From positions 39,995-103,994 of the forward strand of contig NZ_MRBL01000004.1 in assembly GCF_001969855.1 (NCBI RefSeq): a stretch of 64,000 bases of DNA, written 5' to 3'. Positions within the stretch are counted from its first letter, which is position 1; the number at the start of each line of letters is the position of its first letter. Of this stretch, positions 8,875-18,762 are shown in pieces. The translations under genes were made by a program, and so were the position numbers. The notes beneath the pieces were generated by a model that saw only the letters and a program-made list of their open reading frames with translations, searched no databases and was not told the DNA's origin. This DNA is from Bacillus haynesii (GTDB lineage: Bacteria > Bacillota > Bacilli > Bacillales > Bacillaceae).

Positions 8875-9249
8875 CTATGACAATTTTTTTTGCAGGTCGT
8901 TTGCCAATTTAAACACCATGATCCGCTCGCCTGTGCGCGTGCTGATATCCGTGTGAAAGCTGATCGTCTCTTCACCGGTCAGCTCCTTCATTATGCGGCT
9001 CAGTTGTTCTATACCCGATTCCACCAAACCGGAGCGGGTTCTTTTAATTGACAGCAGGCCTTCTTTTGTACTGCAAAGTTCGTATTCGGCGGGCGTCAAA
9101 ATACCGTTCAGGGAAATGATGACCATATTTCTGAGAATATCTGTTTTAACAGACACGGACCCGCGGCCTAAATAGTCTTTTTCCCATTGGGTTAAGGTTT
9201 TGCTGATCTCCGCCTCCAAAGACCCCTTCGTCACTTTCTGTTTTTCCAA
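8875..9249 (-). CDS. ybcI: YbcI-like DUF2294 protein
   Basis: A 124-residue soluble protein of the DUF2294 family, resembling B. subtilis YbcI, which is also encoded beside ybcC/ybcD. The fold contains alternating strands and helices with no membrane segment or obvious catalytic motif; LTGEETISFHTDIST near residues 82-98 is typical of the family. The start is set at a TTG (9249) because AGGAGG lies 7 bp upstream; the frame extends to a GTG at 9294, which would place a ribosome site inside the gene. It is the first gene of the DAB cluster and is separated from dabB by a strong terminator. Function unknown. Confidence 0.75.
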   Translation of the reverse strand: MEKQKVTKGSLEAEISKTLTQWEKDYLGRGSVSVKTDILRNMVIISLNGILTPAEYELCSTKEGLLSIKRTRSGLVESGIEQLSRIMKELTGEETISFHTDISTRTGERIMVFKLANDLQKKLS

Positions 9250-9268
9250 TGTTATATCCTCCTGAAAA

Positions 9269-9321
9269 ACGGTATATTTCTTTTCCTTATACACGAAGAT
9301 AGGGAAAATGAAATATACCGT
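9269..9321 (-). promoter_or_regulatory. 12-bp perfect dyad upstream of ybcI
   Basis: ACGGTATATTTC (9269-9280) is the exact reverse complement of GAAATATACCGT (9310-9321), and an adjoining TTTTCC/GGAAAA pair extends the stem with one bulge. It lies just upstream of the ybcI ribosome site. The distal arm contains a TATATT that could be a -10 on the minus strand. It is either an operator or a leader hairpin. Confidence 0.6.
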
Positions 9322-9500
9322 CCTATCAAAATGTTAATGTCATGCGTGGTAAAGATTGCTTTTTCACGCGACCATAATGGGATTATAGCCGAATGCTAAA
9401 GCTCTTTTGCATGAGATTACAATTATTGATTTTACGGAATTACTTTTTAAATATCATATCTTTTAAGATTTATGATGTCAATACCGTTCTTTTATTGGAT

Positions 9501-9538
9501 AAAAAAGAGGAATGCCGTCTTAGCAGACGAGCATTCCC
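9501..9538 (-). terminator. Terminator overlapping the end of the DJ-1/PfpI gene
   Basis: On the minus strand GGAATGC and GTCT pair with AGAC and GCATTCC around a GCTA loop, followed by CTTTTTT. The upstream arm and loop contain the last codons and stop codon of the gene. Confidence 0.85.
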
Positions 9539-10071
9539 TTGGCAACTGCATCGGCTTTTTCTTTGCCGTTCAGCAATTCGGCAAGCTTGAGGGCAAATGG
9601 AATCGTGGTCGCCGGGCCTCTGGAAGTAATGATGTTTCCATCCACGACAACATTTTCATTTGCAGTGACATCCGCTCCTGTCAAATGTTCTTCAACTCCC
9701 GGATAGCAGGTCGCTTTTTTTCCGCTGACAAGCCCCGTTTTTCCGAGCGTCATCGTTGCGGCGCAAATGGCGGCGACATATTTTCCTGCATTCGCCGTTT
9801 CTGTCAGTGTCTTATGCAAAGCTTGATGTTCCAGCATTTTTTTGCTGCCTACATTTCCGCCCGGAAGAATCAGCATATCCGCTTCCTGAACATCTGCATC
9901 CTCAAACATGACGTCTGCCTCGATGACAATGTCATGCCCGCCTTTCACGCTGCGCGATGGATCAAGCGAGACGGTGACGGTCTCGACTTCAGCCCTTCGT
10001 AAAATATCAATCGTTGCGATCGCTTCAATTTCTTCAAATCCGTCGATTAAAAAAACATACGCTTTCTTCAT
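9520..10071 (-). CDS. DJ-1/PfpI family protein
   Basis: A 183-residue protein of the DJ-1/ThiJ/PfpI superfamily. The conserved acid appears in IDGFEEIE (Glu near 14-16) and the nucleophile elbow in AAICAATMTLG (Cys near residue 104), with ILPGGNVGSKKM before it and SRGPATTIPFALKL near the C-terminus. This arrangement matches the YajL/DJ-1 branch, proposed to act as a chaperone or protein/nucleotide deglycase against methylglyoxal damage; the deglycase role is debated in the literature. It is divergent from acoA, sharing a 211-bp intergenic region that also carries the acetoin regulatory site. Confidence 0.85.
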   Translation of the reverse strand: MKKAYVFLIDGFEEIEAIATIDILRRAEVETVTVSLDPSRSVKGGHDIVIEADVMFEDADVQEADMLILPGGNVGSKKMLEHQALHKTLTETANAGKYVAAICAATMTLGKTGLVSGKKATCYPGVEEHLTGADVTANENVVVDGNIITSRGPATTIPFALKLAELLNGKEKADAVAKGMLVC

Positions 10072-10141
10072 GAAAAAAACCTCCTTCGTCTCTACCGTTC
10101 ATTCTAACTGCGGCAAAGACATTTCCGCAACTGACGAAGTA

Positions 10142-10173
10142 GACAAATTGAGACACCTGTCTCGTTTTGTCTC
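10142..10173. promoter_or_regulatory. Large dyad, candidate AcoR upstream activating site
   Basis: AGACAAA-tt-GAGACA-cc-TGTCTC-gt-TTTGTCT is a 32-bp symmetric element with all 13 bp of each arm complementary. Its centre lies about 70 bp upstream of the -24 element of the acoA promoter, the normal distance for a bacterial enhancer-binding protein. AcoR, encoded downstream, is the likely binder. Confidence 0.75.
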
Positions 10174-10226
10174 TTGTTCTGGAAGGATGTCCGCCTGAAA
10201 AGAGCTTCATGTTCACGTCGGAGAGC

Positions 10227-10242
10227 TGGCACGATTTTTGCA
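10227..10242 (+). promoter_or_regulatory. Sigma-54 (SigL) promoter of acoABCL
   Basis: TGGCAC (10227-10232), five bases, then TTGCA with a following T, matches the -24/-12 consensus TGGCAC-N5-TTGCA exactly. Translation of acoA starts about 41 bp downstream. The aco operon of B. subtilis is known to be SigL- and AcoR-dependent. Confidence 0.95.
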
Positions 10243-10282
10243 TCATAACGTGTGAGTAAAAAAAGACAGGAGGTTTTTTCAA

Positions 10283-11257
10283 ATGGAAGAGGCACTGACA
10301 AAGGAAAAAGCGGTCTGGATCTATCAAAAAATGCTGGAAATCCGCCATTTCGAAGATCGGGTTCATCAGCTGTTTGCTAAAGGGATACTGCCGGGTTTTG
10401 TCCATCTTTACGCCGGAGAAGAAGCGGTCGCTGCGGGCGTTTGCGCCCATCTGAATGACGAAGACACCATCACGAGCACACACCGCGGTCATGGGCACTG
10501 CATTGCAAAAGGGTGCGACTTGAAGGGGATGATGGCCGAGATATACGGAAAATCTGCAGGACTTTGCAAAGGAAAAGGCGGATCAATGCATATCGCAGAC
10601 TTTGACAAAGGGATGCTTGGCGCAAACGGAATCGTCGGCGGGGGATTTCCCTTGGCCTGCGGAGCTGCCCTCACTGCAAAGTATAAAAAGACAAAAAATG
10701 TAAGCGTTTGCTTTTTTGGTGACGGCGCCAACAATCAGGGGACGTTTCACGAAGGGATCAACCTTGCCGCCATTTGGAAGCTGCCTGTCATATTTGTCGC
10801 CGAAAACAACGGGTATGGCGAAGCGACGCCGTTTTCCTATGCATCAAGCTGCGAGTCGATCGCAGATCGCGCGGCCGCCTATGGGATTCCGGGTATTCGT
10901 GTGGATGGAAAAGATGCCGCCGCGGTTTTCCAGGCTGCGGGCCGGGCGATAGAGCGTGCCAAAAACGGAGAAGGACCGACGCTCATTGAGTGTATGACAT
11001 ACCGGAACTACGGCCATTTTGAAGGAGATGCCCAGCGCTACAAAACAAATGATGAAAAGGCGGTGCATCAGGAAGAAAAAGATGCCATTGCCGTGTTCAA
11101 AAGCGAACTGCTGGCAAAAGGGCTGATGAGCGAAGAAGAGCAGTCGCGGATTGAAAAAGAGGTTGAAGAAGCGGTGGAGGAAGCGGTCGCATTCAGCGAA
11201 AAAAGCGCTTATCCGGAGGAAACCGAACTGCTGGCGGATGTATATGTATCCTATTAA
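10283..11257 (+). CDS. acoA: Acetoin dehydrogenase E1 alpha subunit
   Basis: A 324-residue TPP-dependent E1 alpha subunit. The TPP-binding motif is visible as FFGDGANNQGTFHEGINLAAIWKLPVIF (split here as GDGANNQG near residue 150 and NLAAIWKLP after it), and the usual HRGHGHCIAKG sits near residues 72-82. With AcoB it forms the heterotetrameric E1 that cleaves acetoin to acetaldehyde and passes the acetyl group to AcoC. It is the first gene of the operon, following a sigma-54 promoter; an AGGAGG site precedes the ATG. It allows use of acetoin, an overflow product of glucose growth, in stationary phase. Confidence 0.95.
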   Translation: MEEALTKEKAVWIYQKMLEIRHFEDRVHQLFAKGILPGFVHLYAGEEAVAAGVCAHLNDEDTITSTHRGHGHCIAKGCDLKGMMAEIYGKSAGLCKGKGGSMHIADFDKGMLGANGIVGGGFPLACGAALTAKYKKTKNVSVCFFGDGANNQGTFHEGINLAAIWKLPVIFVAENNGYGEATPFSYASSCESIADRAAAYGIPGIRVDGKDAAAVFQAAGRAIERAKNGEGPTLIECMTYRNYGHFEGDAQRYKTNDEKAVHQEEKDAIAVFKSELLAKGLMSEEEQSRIEKEVEEAVEEAVAFSEKSAYPEETELLADVYVSY

Positions 11258-11278
11258 TTCATGAAGGGGGAAGGAAAC

Positions 11279-12313
11279 ATGACGAGGGAAATCAGCATGT
11301 CAGCCGCATTGAATGAAGCGATCAAGCTTGCGATGAAAAAGGACGATCACGTCATTTTAATGGGGGAAGATGTCGCAGGAGGAGCGAATGTCGATCATCT
11401 GCAGGATGATGAAGCATGGGGCGGTGTGCTCGGCGTCACGAAAGGGATTGTTCAGGAGTTTGGACGGGAGCGCGTCCTTGATACGCCGATCAGTGAAGCG
11501 GGGTACATCGGCGCAGCTATGGCGGCGGCTTCAACAGGTTTAAGGCCGATCGCAGAATTGATGTTTAACGATTTTATCGGAACATGTTTGGACCAGGTGC
11601 TGAACCAGGGAGCGAAATTCCGCTACATGTTTGGCGGCAAAGCGGAAGTTCCGATTACGATCCGGACGACCCACGGCGCCGGCTTTAGGGCAGCCGCCCA
11701 GCATTCGCAAAGCTTGTATGCCCTATTTACAAGCATTCCCGGACTGAAAGTGATTGTGCCTTCGACCCCGTATGATGCGAAAGGGCTATTGCTCGCTGCG
11801 ATTGAGGATCAGGACCCGGTAATCTTTTTTGAGGACAAAACGCTGTACAACATGACAGGCGATGTGCCGGAAGAATATTACACGCTTCCGATCGGAAAAG
11901 CCGATATCAAGCGGAAAGGCACTGATGTAACGATTGTTGCAGTCGGCAAACAGGTTCATACGGCGCTTCAAGCGGCGGAACAGCTTTCAATGCGGGGAAT
12001 CGAAGCCGAAGTCCTTGATCCGAGGAGTCTTTCGCCGCTTGATGAAAAGGCCGTCCTTGCATCTGTAGAAAAAACAAACAGGCTTGTGATCGTCGATGAA
12101 GCCAATCCGAGATGTAGCATCGCTGCGGATATCGCGTCATTGGCGGCAGATAAAGGATTTGATTCGCTTGACGCACCGGTTAAAAAGGTGACGGCTCCGC
12201 ATACACCGGTGCCATTTTCACCGCCTCTTGAAGATTTGTATTTGCCGACGCCGGAAAAAGTTGTGAACACCGTGCTTGAGATGCTTGGAGAAACCTCAAC
12301 ACAGACGGTGTGA
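11279..12313 (+). CDS. acoB: Acetoin dehydrogenase E1 beta subunit
   Basis: A 344-residue transketolase-like E1 beta subunit beginning MTREISMSAALNEA. The frame opens at 11261, but the ATG at 11279 follows GGGGGAAGGAA and matches the family start. Visible landmarks are LMGEDVAGG near residue 30, DTPISEAGYIGAAMAAA near 64-80 and DPRSLSPLDEKAVLASVEKT near 247-266. It pairs with AcoA; the genes are 21 bp apart. Function and operon position agree with B. subtilis acoB. Confidence 0.95.
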   Translation: MTREISMSAALNEAIKLAMKKDDHVILMGEDVAGGANVDHLQDDEAWGGVLGVTKGIVQEFGRERVLDTPISEAGYIGAAMAAASTGLRPIAELMFNDFIGTCLDQVLNQGAKFRYMFGGKAEVPITIRTTHGAGFRAAAQHSQSLYALFTSIPGLKVIVPSTPYDAKGLLLAAIEDQDPVIFFEDKTLYNMTGDVPEEYYTLPIGKADIKRKGTDVTIVAVGKQVHTALQAAEQLSMRGIEAEVLDPRSLSPLDEKAVLASVEKTNRLVIVDEANPRCSIAADIASLAADKGFDSLDAPVKKVTAPHTPVPFSPPLEDLYLPTPEKVVNTVLEMLGETSTQTV

Positions 12314-12335
12314 AGATTGGAAAGGAGAGGAGAAC

Positions 12336-13463
12336 ATGGCTGTCGAGGTTGTCATGCCGAAATTGGGGATGTCGATGAAAGAAGGTACGGTTTCCGTCTG
12401 GAATAAAAAAGTCGGTGAAGCCGTTGAAAAAGGAGAAAGCATTGCCAGCATCAATTCCGAAAAAATCGAAATGGAAATCGAATCTCCGGCAAACGGAACC
12501 GTGTTGGACATCAAAGTGTCCGAAGGAGAGGGAGTGCCGCCGGGGACGGTCATCTGCCAGATCGGGAATGAAAACGAACAAACGCCGGAAAGCCAAACAA
12601 AACAGCCGGATCCCCCGAAAGAACGGATTAAAATTTCTCCGGCTGCACGCAAAATCGCGCAAAGCGCAAATTTAGACATCAAAACGCTGAAAGGCACAGG
12701 GCCCGGGGGGAGAATTACGAAAGCGGATGTGTTGCAGGCGCTTCCCGACCGGCCGAACAAGCAGGCGGAAAAGGCTGAAGATCGTCCGCAGGCAAGCCCG
12801 ATGAGGAAAACGATTGCTGCAAGAATGACGGAAAGTCTGCAAAACAGCGCCCAGTTGACGATCACGATGAAGGCGGACATCACGAAATTAACAGCGCTGC
12901 AAAAGCAGCTCAATGAAACCGCTCAATCCAGATATGAGACGAAGCTGACGATCACTGATTTTGCCGCCAGGGCAGCTGTTTTTTCGCTTTTGGACCATCC
13001 GGCCATGAACAGTGTTTATCAAGACGGAAGGCTTGCGACCTTTGAGCATGTTCATTTAGGAGTGGCGGCCGCTTTGGACGAAGGGCTGACCGTTCCCGTC
13101 ATTCGCCATGCCGAGCGGCTCCCGCTGATCGAACTGGCCAAGAAAATCAAATGGTACGCCAAAAAAGCGCGGGAAGGCCGGCTTCTGCACGATGAAATAG
13201 AAGGATCGACATTTACGATTACAAACCTCGGCGCATATGGTGTCGAGCACTTTACGCCGATCTTGAATCCGCCGGAAACCGGGATACTCGGAGTCGGCCG
13301 AATGTATTCGGCACCCGTTTATCATGATGGAGAACTGACAAAGGGCGCCATTCTCCCGCTCAGTCTGACATTTGATCACCGTTCGCTTGATGGTGCGCCT
13401 GCTGCAGCATTCCTTTCAAGCGTGAAAAACTATTTGGAAGATCCGGCATCGATTCTTTTATAG
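12336..13463 (+). CDS. acoC: Acetoin dehydrogenase E2, dihydrolipoamide acetyltransferase
   Basis: A 375-residue E2 subunit. Residues 1-78 form a lipoyl domain with the lipoylated lysine in INSEKIEMEIES (Lys about 44). A linker rich in charged residues leads to a peripheral-subunit binding domain (ISPAARKIAQ, then GTGPGGRITKADVL, about 90-135). The C-terminal catalytic domain carries the conserved LTFDHRSLDGAPAAAFL near residues 345-361, including the active-site His. The start at 12336 follows GGAGAGGAG; a frame-open start at 12276 overlaps acoB and lacks support. Confidence 0.95.
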   Translation: MAVEVVMPKLGMSMKEGTVSVWNKKVGEAVEKGESIASINSEKIEMEIESPANGTVLDIKVSEGEGVPPGTVICQIGNENEQTPESQTKQPDPPKERIKISPAARKIAQSANLDIKTLKGTGPGGRITKADVLQALPDRPNKQAEKAEDRPQASPMRKTIAARMTESLQNSAQLTITMKADITKLTALQKQLNETAQSRYETKLTITDFAARAAVFSLLDHPAMNSVYQDGRLATFEHVHLGVAAALDEGLTVPVIRHAERLPLIELAKKIKWYAKKAREGRLLHDEIEGSTFTITNLGAYGVEHFTPILNPPETGILGVGRMYSAPVYHDGELTKGAILPLSLTFDHRSLDGAPAAAFLSSVKNYLEDPASILL

Positions 13464-13481
13464 AGAGAAGGTGGATAGACT

Positions 13482-14858
13482 GTGACACTTGCGATTATAG
13501 GAGGGGGACCTGCGGGTTACGTGGCGGCGATTACAGCCGCCAAGAATAGCAGAGAAGTCATCCTGATTGAAGATGGCCCCCTTGGAGGAACGTGTTTAAA
13601 TAAAGGATGCATACCGACAAAAGCGCTTCTTGAAAGCGCCGATATGTTCGAGAAAGTAAAATCCGCCGGCGCATTCGGCATCGGGCTGTCAGGTGAAAGC
13701 CCGACGGTTCAGTGGCAGGCCGTCCAAAACCGTAAAAGAGAGATTATTCGGCGGCTTGCCGGGGGTATTGAATATTTGATGAATAAAAACAAAATCAAGG
13801 TGCTGCAAGGAAAAGCATCGTTCTTGTCCGAACACGACATACTTGTTGAAAAGGACGGAAAACAGGAGGTCATCAATGCCGGGCATGTGATAATAGCGGC
13901 AGGGGCGGCACCTGCCGCACTGCCTTTTGCGTCTTTTGACGGGAGCTGGATCATCCACAGCGGAGATGCCATGTCATTGCCGTCCATCCCTGAAACGATT
14001 TTTATCATTGGCGGAGGAATCATCGGCTGTGAATTTGCCAGTATATACAGCAGGCTGGGAGCGAATGTAATCATAGCCGAGCAGGCGGAACAGATTCTGC
14101 CTGAGGAAGATCCGGATATTGCCGCCTTTCTTCGCACAAGTCTCGAAGAGTCCGGCGTCCGTGTTTTCACATCTGTACAAGTGGAGCGTCTTGATCCTGC
14201 CCGGCAGCGCATCTTTCTGAAAAATGGCGATGACAGCTTTCATATTCAAGCGGATCGATGTCTTGTCGCAGTCGGCCGAAAGCCGAGGACTGCTGATCTG
14301 AAGCTTGAGCATATCGGAGTCCAATATGACAAGAAAGGGATTCATGTCAACCAGCATATGCAGACAAACATCCCGCATATTTATGCGTGCGGGGATATCA
14401 CAGGCGGGGTTCAGCTGGCGCATGCCGCTTTTCACGAAGGAACCGTCGCCGCATCCCATGCTTCAGGCCGAGATTTGAAGGTCAACAGTGAAATCATTCC
14501 GCGCTGCATCTATACTTCGCCAGAGATCGCAAGCGTCGGCTTAAATGAAAAAAAGGCGAGGGAGCGCTACGGGGATGTTCGTATCGGAGAGTTTCCGTTT
14601 TCTTCAAACGGAAAAGCGCTTATTTTAAATGAGACTGCCGGCAAGGTCAAGATCATCATAGAGCCGGAGTATCAGGAAATTGTCGGGGTTTCGATCGTGG
14701 GTCCGGGAGCAACCGAACTGATCGGCCAGGCAGCCGTGATGATGCATGCTGAACTGACGGGAGACGCAATGGAGCACTTCATCGCGGCCCATCCGACTCT
14801 TTCAGAAACGATTCACGAAGCTTTGCTGCAAGCCGCAGGTCAGGCCATTCACTGCTGA
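13482..14858 (+). CDS. acoL: Acetoin dehydrogenase E3, dihydrolipoamide dehydrogenase
   Basis: A 458-residue flavoprotein disulfide reductase. The FAD-binding GGGPAGYVAA is at residues 6-15, the redox-active cysteines in GGTCLNKGCIPTK near 36-48, the NAD-binding GGGIIGCEFA near 176-185, and the C-terminal AHPTLSETIHEA supplies the catalytic His-Glu pair. It reoxidises the lipoyl group of AcoC with NAD. GTG start after AGAAGGTGG. It is the last structural gene before a terminator; acoR follows with its own promoter. Confidence 0.95.
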   Translation: MTLAIIGGGPAGYVAAITAAKNSREVILIEDGPLGGTCLNKGCIPTKALLESADMFEKVKSAGAFGIGLSGESPTVQWQAVQNRKREIIRRLAGGIEYLMNKNKIKVLQGKASFLSEHDILVEKDGKQEVINAGHVIIAAGAAPAALPFASFDGSWIIHSGDAMSLPSIPETIFIIGGGIIGCEFASIYSRLGANVIIAEQAEQILPEEDPDIAAFLRTSLEESGVRVFTSVQVERLDPARQRIFLKNGDDSFHIQADRCLVAVGRKPRTADLKLEHIGVQYDKKGIHVNQHMQTNIPHIYACGDITGGVQLAHAAFHEGTVAASHASGRDLKVNSEIIPRCIYTSPEIASVGLNEKKARERYGDVRIGEFPFSSNGKALILNETAGKVKIIIEPEYQEIVGVSIVGPGATELIGQAAVMMHAELTGDAMEHFIAAHPTLSETIHEALLQAAGQAIHC

Positions 14859-14867
14859 ATAAGGGAA

Positions 14868-14902
14868 AACTTCGCACAGCGAGAAAGTGCGGAGTTTTTT
14901 TT
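14868..14902 (+). terminator. Terminator of acoABCL
   Basis: AACTTCGCAC (14868-14877) pairs with GTGCGGAGTT (14887-14896), including one G-T pair, followed by a run of T. Confidence 0.88.
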
Positions 14903-14930
14903 ATCGATATTGAAAGCGCTTTTATAATAT
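14900..14930 (+). promoter_or_regulatory. acoR promoter with overlapping CcpA cre site
   Basis: TATAAT (14923-14928) is a good -10 element; the -35 is weak. TGAAAGCGCTTTTA (14911-14924) fits the cre consensus at nearly every position and overlaps the -10. Glucose repression of acoR through CcpA is known in B. subtilis, which supports the reading. Confidence 0.8.
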
Positions 14931-14960
14931 AATGAGGAAAAAGCATGAGGAGAGGATGGA

Positions 14961-16796
14961 ATGAATCCGACGCCCTGCTATTTAAATACGTGGAAACGCT
15001 TTGTTCAGGAAGGGCTCCTTGATCAGGCCCGCTTGAACAAAAGAGTCATGGAATCATGGTACCGCTGCAAAAATCGAAATGTCAATCCGTATTTAGATAA
15101 AGGACAGTCAATTTTAAAAAAGGATTTATTCAACGCTCAAAAAAAGAAACACTCGTTATTCCTCGATATCGCTCTGCCTTATTTACACAATATCAGCCGT
15201 GAATTAAAAGAGTCGGAAATGATGGCGCTCCTGATCGATGCCGACGGGTACGTATTAAGCTTGGCCGGATGCCGGAGGACGCTTGAAGAGGCGAAAAAAA
15301 TCAATTTTGTTGAGGGCGTGCGCTGGACGGAAACAGAAATCGGCACGAACGCCATCGGAACCGCACTTGAAATCGGCGAAGCTGTCACCATTCACGGGAC
15401 CGAGCATTTTTCGGTCGCTTCTCACCATTGGAGCTGTTCTGCTGCACCGATTCGCGATGAAGACGGCACCGTTATGGGTTTGATCGATATTTCCTGTCTC
15501 ACGGATAGAAGGCATCCCTTTATGCTTGGGATGGCTGCTACTGCCGCACACGCCATCAAACGCGAGGTCAGCGTATACACGAAAAAAAACGAAGCGGAGC
15601 TCATCAGCCATTGTCTTGAAAAAATCGATTCGGATCAGCCGTTTATCGTCTGCAATGAAAAAGAAAAAATCGTAGCCGCAAGCAGACCGGTCCGGGAACG
15701 TTTTTCCGACTGGAGGAGAATGGATATCAATGATCTGTATGAGCGGGGGATTGCCGGGGTGCACAAGCAGACGATTTTCTCCGCCAAAGACGGGAGGCCC
15801 CTCGGAAAGTCGATTGCAGTGGCTGAAGTGTCCCGCAATAAAACAGCTCCATCACTCGCATCCCGTTTCATCTATCCGGGAGAAACAGGAACAAGCCGGG
15901 CGTTTCAGCAGGCGCTTCACGACATGAGGCTTGCGGCTAAGACGGATGCGAATGTATACATATGGGGGGAAACAGGCTCCGGAAAGGAACTTGCCGCAAG
16001 GGCCATTCATCAGGCAAGCGCACGGAGAAACGGCCCTTTTATCGCCGTCAATTGCGGCGCCATTCCTGAAAGCTTGATGGAGAGCGAATTGTTCGGCTAT
16101 GCCGAAGGCGCATTTACAGGAGCAAAGCGCCGCGGTTCAAAAGGGAAGTTTGAACAGGCTCACCGCGGTACGATTTTTCTCGATGAAATCGGCGAGATCC
16201 CTTATCAGATGCAAGTGGCGCTCTTAAGGATCATCGAAGAGCGGAAGGTCACTCCGATCGGCGGAACCCGTGAAGTGCCTCTTGACATCAGAATCATCAC
16301 AGCAACACACCGTGATCTGAAAGACCTTCTCCAAAAAGGAAAGATACGTGAAGATCTGTATTACCGCCTTCATGTTTACCCCATAAAAATACCGCCGCTT
16401 AGAGAACGCAAAGAGGACATACCTGATTTGTTCCGCCACTATCAGCAACAACACGAGTGGAAGGCCGAGTTTCCGCCGGTTTTTTTCAGGCGGCTTCAAG
16501 AATATCATTGGCCGGGAAACGTCCGTGAGCTCTTTAATACGTTTGAAAGGCTCAGGGTTTTATTTCCTGACGGCGGGCTGATCGATCCGTCCCAATACAG
16601 TGCGGTGCTGGACGGACTCGATTGGAAAAGCGGCGCACCTTCTGAAGAAGACCGGCTTACATTCAGAGAACGTGTTCAAAAACAAACGATGATGGAAGCT
16701 TTGCAAAAAACGAAAGGTAATGTGTCCGAAGCGGCTAAGCTGGCCGGAATTCCAAGAAGCACATTTTACAAGCGGCTTCGAAAATATAACCTTTAG
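14961..16796 (+). CDS. acoR: AcoR, sigma-54-dependent activator of acetoin genes
   Basis: A 611-residue enhancer-binding protein. A GAF-like sensor region occupies about residues 60-205 ([17 protein letters not shown] at 120-136 is the family signature), followed by an AAA+ domain with Walker A GETGSGKE at 336-343 and the sigma-54-contact loop GAFTGA at 383-388, and a Fis-type helix-turn-helix at the C-terminus ([18 protein letters not shown]). It activates SigL RNA polymerase at acoA, presumably on sensing acetoin. Its own promoter carries a cre. Its stop overlaps that of the convergent ynfA-like gene by 4 bp, with no terminator visible between them. Confidence 0.95.
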   Translation: MNPTPCYLNTWKRFVQEGLLDQARLNKRVMESWYRCKNRNVNPYLDKGQSILKKDLFNAQKKKHSLFLDIALPYLHNISRELKESEMMALLIDADGYVLSLAGCRRTLEEAKKINFVEGVRWTETEIGTNAIGTALEIGEAVTIHGTEHFSVASHHWSCSAAPIRDEDGTVMGLIDISCLTDRRHPFMLGMAATAAHAIKREVSVYTKKNEAELISHCLEKIDSDQPFIVCNEKEKIVAASRPVRERFSDWRRMDINDLYERGIAGVHKQTIFSAKDGRPLGKSIAVAEVSRNKTAPSLASRFIYPGETGTSRAFQQALHDMRLAAKTDANVYIWGETGSGKELAARAIHQASARRNGPFIAVNCGAIPESLMESELFGYAEGAFTGAKRRGSKGKFEQAHRGTIFLDEIGEIPYQMQVALLRIIEERKVTPIGGTREVPLDIRIITATHRDLKDLLQKGKIREDLYYRLHVYPIKIPPLRERKEDIPDLFRHYQQQHEWKAEFPPVFFRRLQEYHWPGNVRELFNTFERLRVLFPDGGLIDPSQYSAVLDGLDWKSGAPSEEDRLTFRERVQKQTMMEALQKTKGNVSEAAKLAGIPRSTFYKRLRKYNL

Positions 16797-17119
16797 CCTC
16801 TCGGCGCCCAAAGCATGACGCTGACACCGGCTAAGCAGATCACAGCCCCGGCCCAATCATAGAGGTCGGGGGTTTTTTTGTCCACCAGCCAACCCCAAAG
16901 CACAGCCAGAATAATAAATACGCCTCCGTACGCGGCATAGACGCGCCCGAACGATGGAAACGCCTGAAAAGCCGGGATGATGCCGTAAATGATTAAAGTC
17001 AGCCCTCCGGCTAACCCGTACCACAGCGGTTTGGATTCCCTCAGCCACAGCCATACGAGATAGCCCCCGCCGATTTCAGCCAAGCCCGCCAGTAAAAATA
17101 AACCGATTGCGATCAGCAT
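16793..17119 (-). CDS. YnfA/UPF0060 family small membrane protein
   Basis: A 108-residue protein with four hydrophobic segments, of the YnfA (UPF0060) family related to small multidrug resistance-type transporters. Family landmarks are [17 protein letters not shown] at the N-terminus and [12 protein letters not shown] in the middle. The ATG at 17119 is chosen because the family starts there and TTGGAG precedes it by about 10 bp; the frame opens at 17167. The function is not established; an efflux role is inferred from fold similarity only. Its 3' end overlaps acoR by 4 bp. Confidence 0.8.
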   Translation of the reverse strand: MLIAIGLFLLAGLAEIGGGYLVWLWLRESKPLWYGLAGGLTLIIYGIIPAFQAFPSFGRVYAAYGGVFIILAVLWGWLVDKKTPDLYDWAGAVICLAGVSVMLWAPRG

Positions 17120-17243
17120 CAACAACACACTCCAATTTAGATGAATTGCCTTTATTCTACACGACATAAAATGGCCGGGAAAGTTCCCGTTTTTCGGGAA
17201 AATAAACAGAACACGAGTATAGGAACTGTCTTCCCCGAACCTG

Positions 17244-18655
<1,412 letters not shown>

Positions 18656-18665
18656 GGATGAAAAC

Positions 18666-18700
18666 GCCTGGGCTCCTGAGCCATACCGGTCAGCCCAGGC
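18666..18700 (+). terminator. Hairpin after malA
   Basis: GCCTGGGCT (18666-18674) pairs with AGCCCAGGC (18692-18700). There is no immediate T-run, so it may be only a partial terminator or an mRNA-stabilising hairpin. Confidence 0.5.
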
Positions 18701-18706
18701 ATATCT

Positions 18707-18753
18707 CCCATTTATTCTCGTATTTTATATAATAGAGACAGAGAATAAATGGG
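18707..18753 (+). promoter_or_regulatory. 13-bp perfect inverted repeat around the glvR promoter and ribosome site
   Basis: CCCATTTATTCTC (18707-18719) is the exact reverse complement of GAGAATAAATGGG (18741-18753). A TATAAT (18728-18733) sits between the arms and the downstream arm overlaps the glvR ribosome site. It may be an operator, or in malA readthrough mRNA a hairpin masking translation. Confidence 0.65.
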
Positions 18754-18762
18754 GTGAAAATG

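Noticed and set aside
8787..8975. Reverse frame of 62 codons between ybcI and dabB
   Set aside because: It runs through the ybcI 3' end and the terminator hairpin and has no family resemblance.
9472..10002. 176-codon frame antisense to the DJ-1/PfpI gene
   Set aside because: The minus-strand protein is a clear family member; the plus-strand frame has no recognisable features.
12296..12913. 205-codon open frame antisense to acoC
   Set aside because: It is a reverse-frame shadow of a clear E2 gene with no ribosome site and low-complexity hydrophobic composition.
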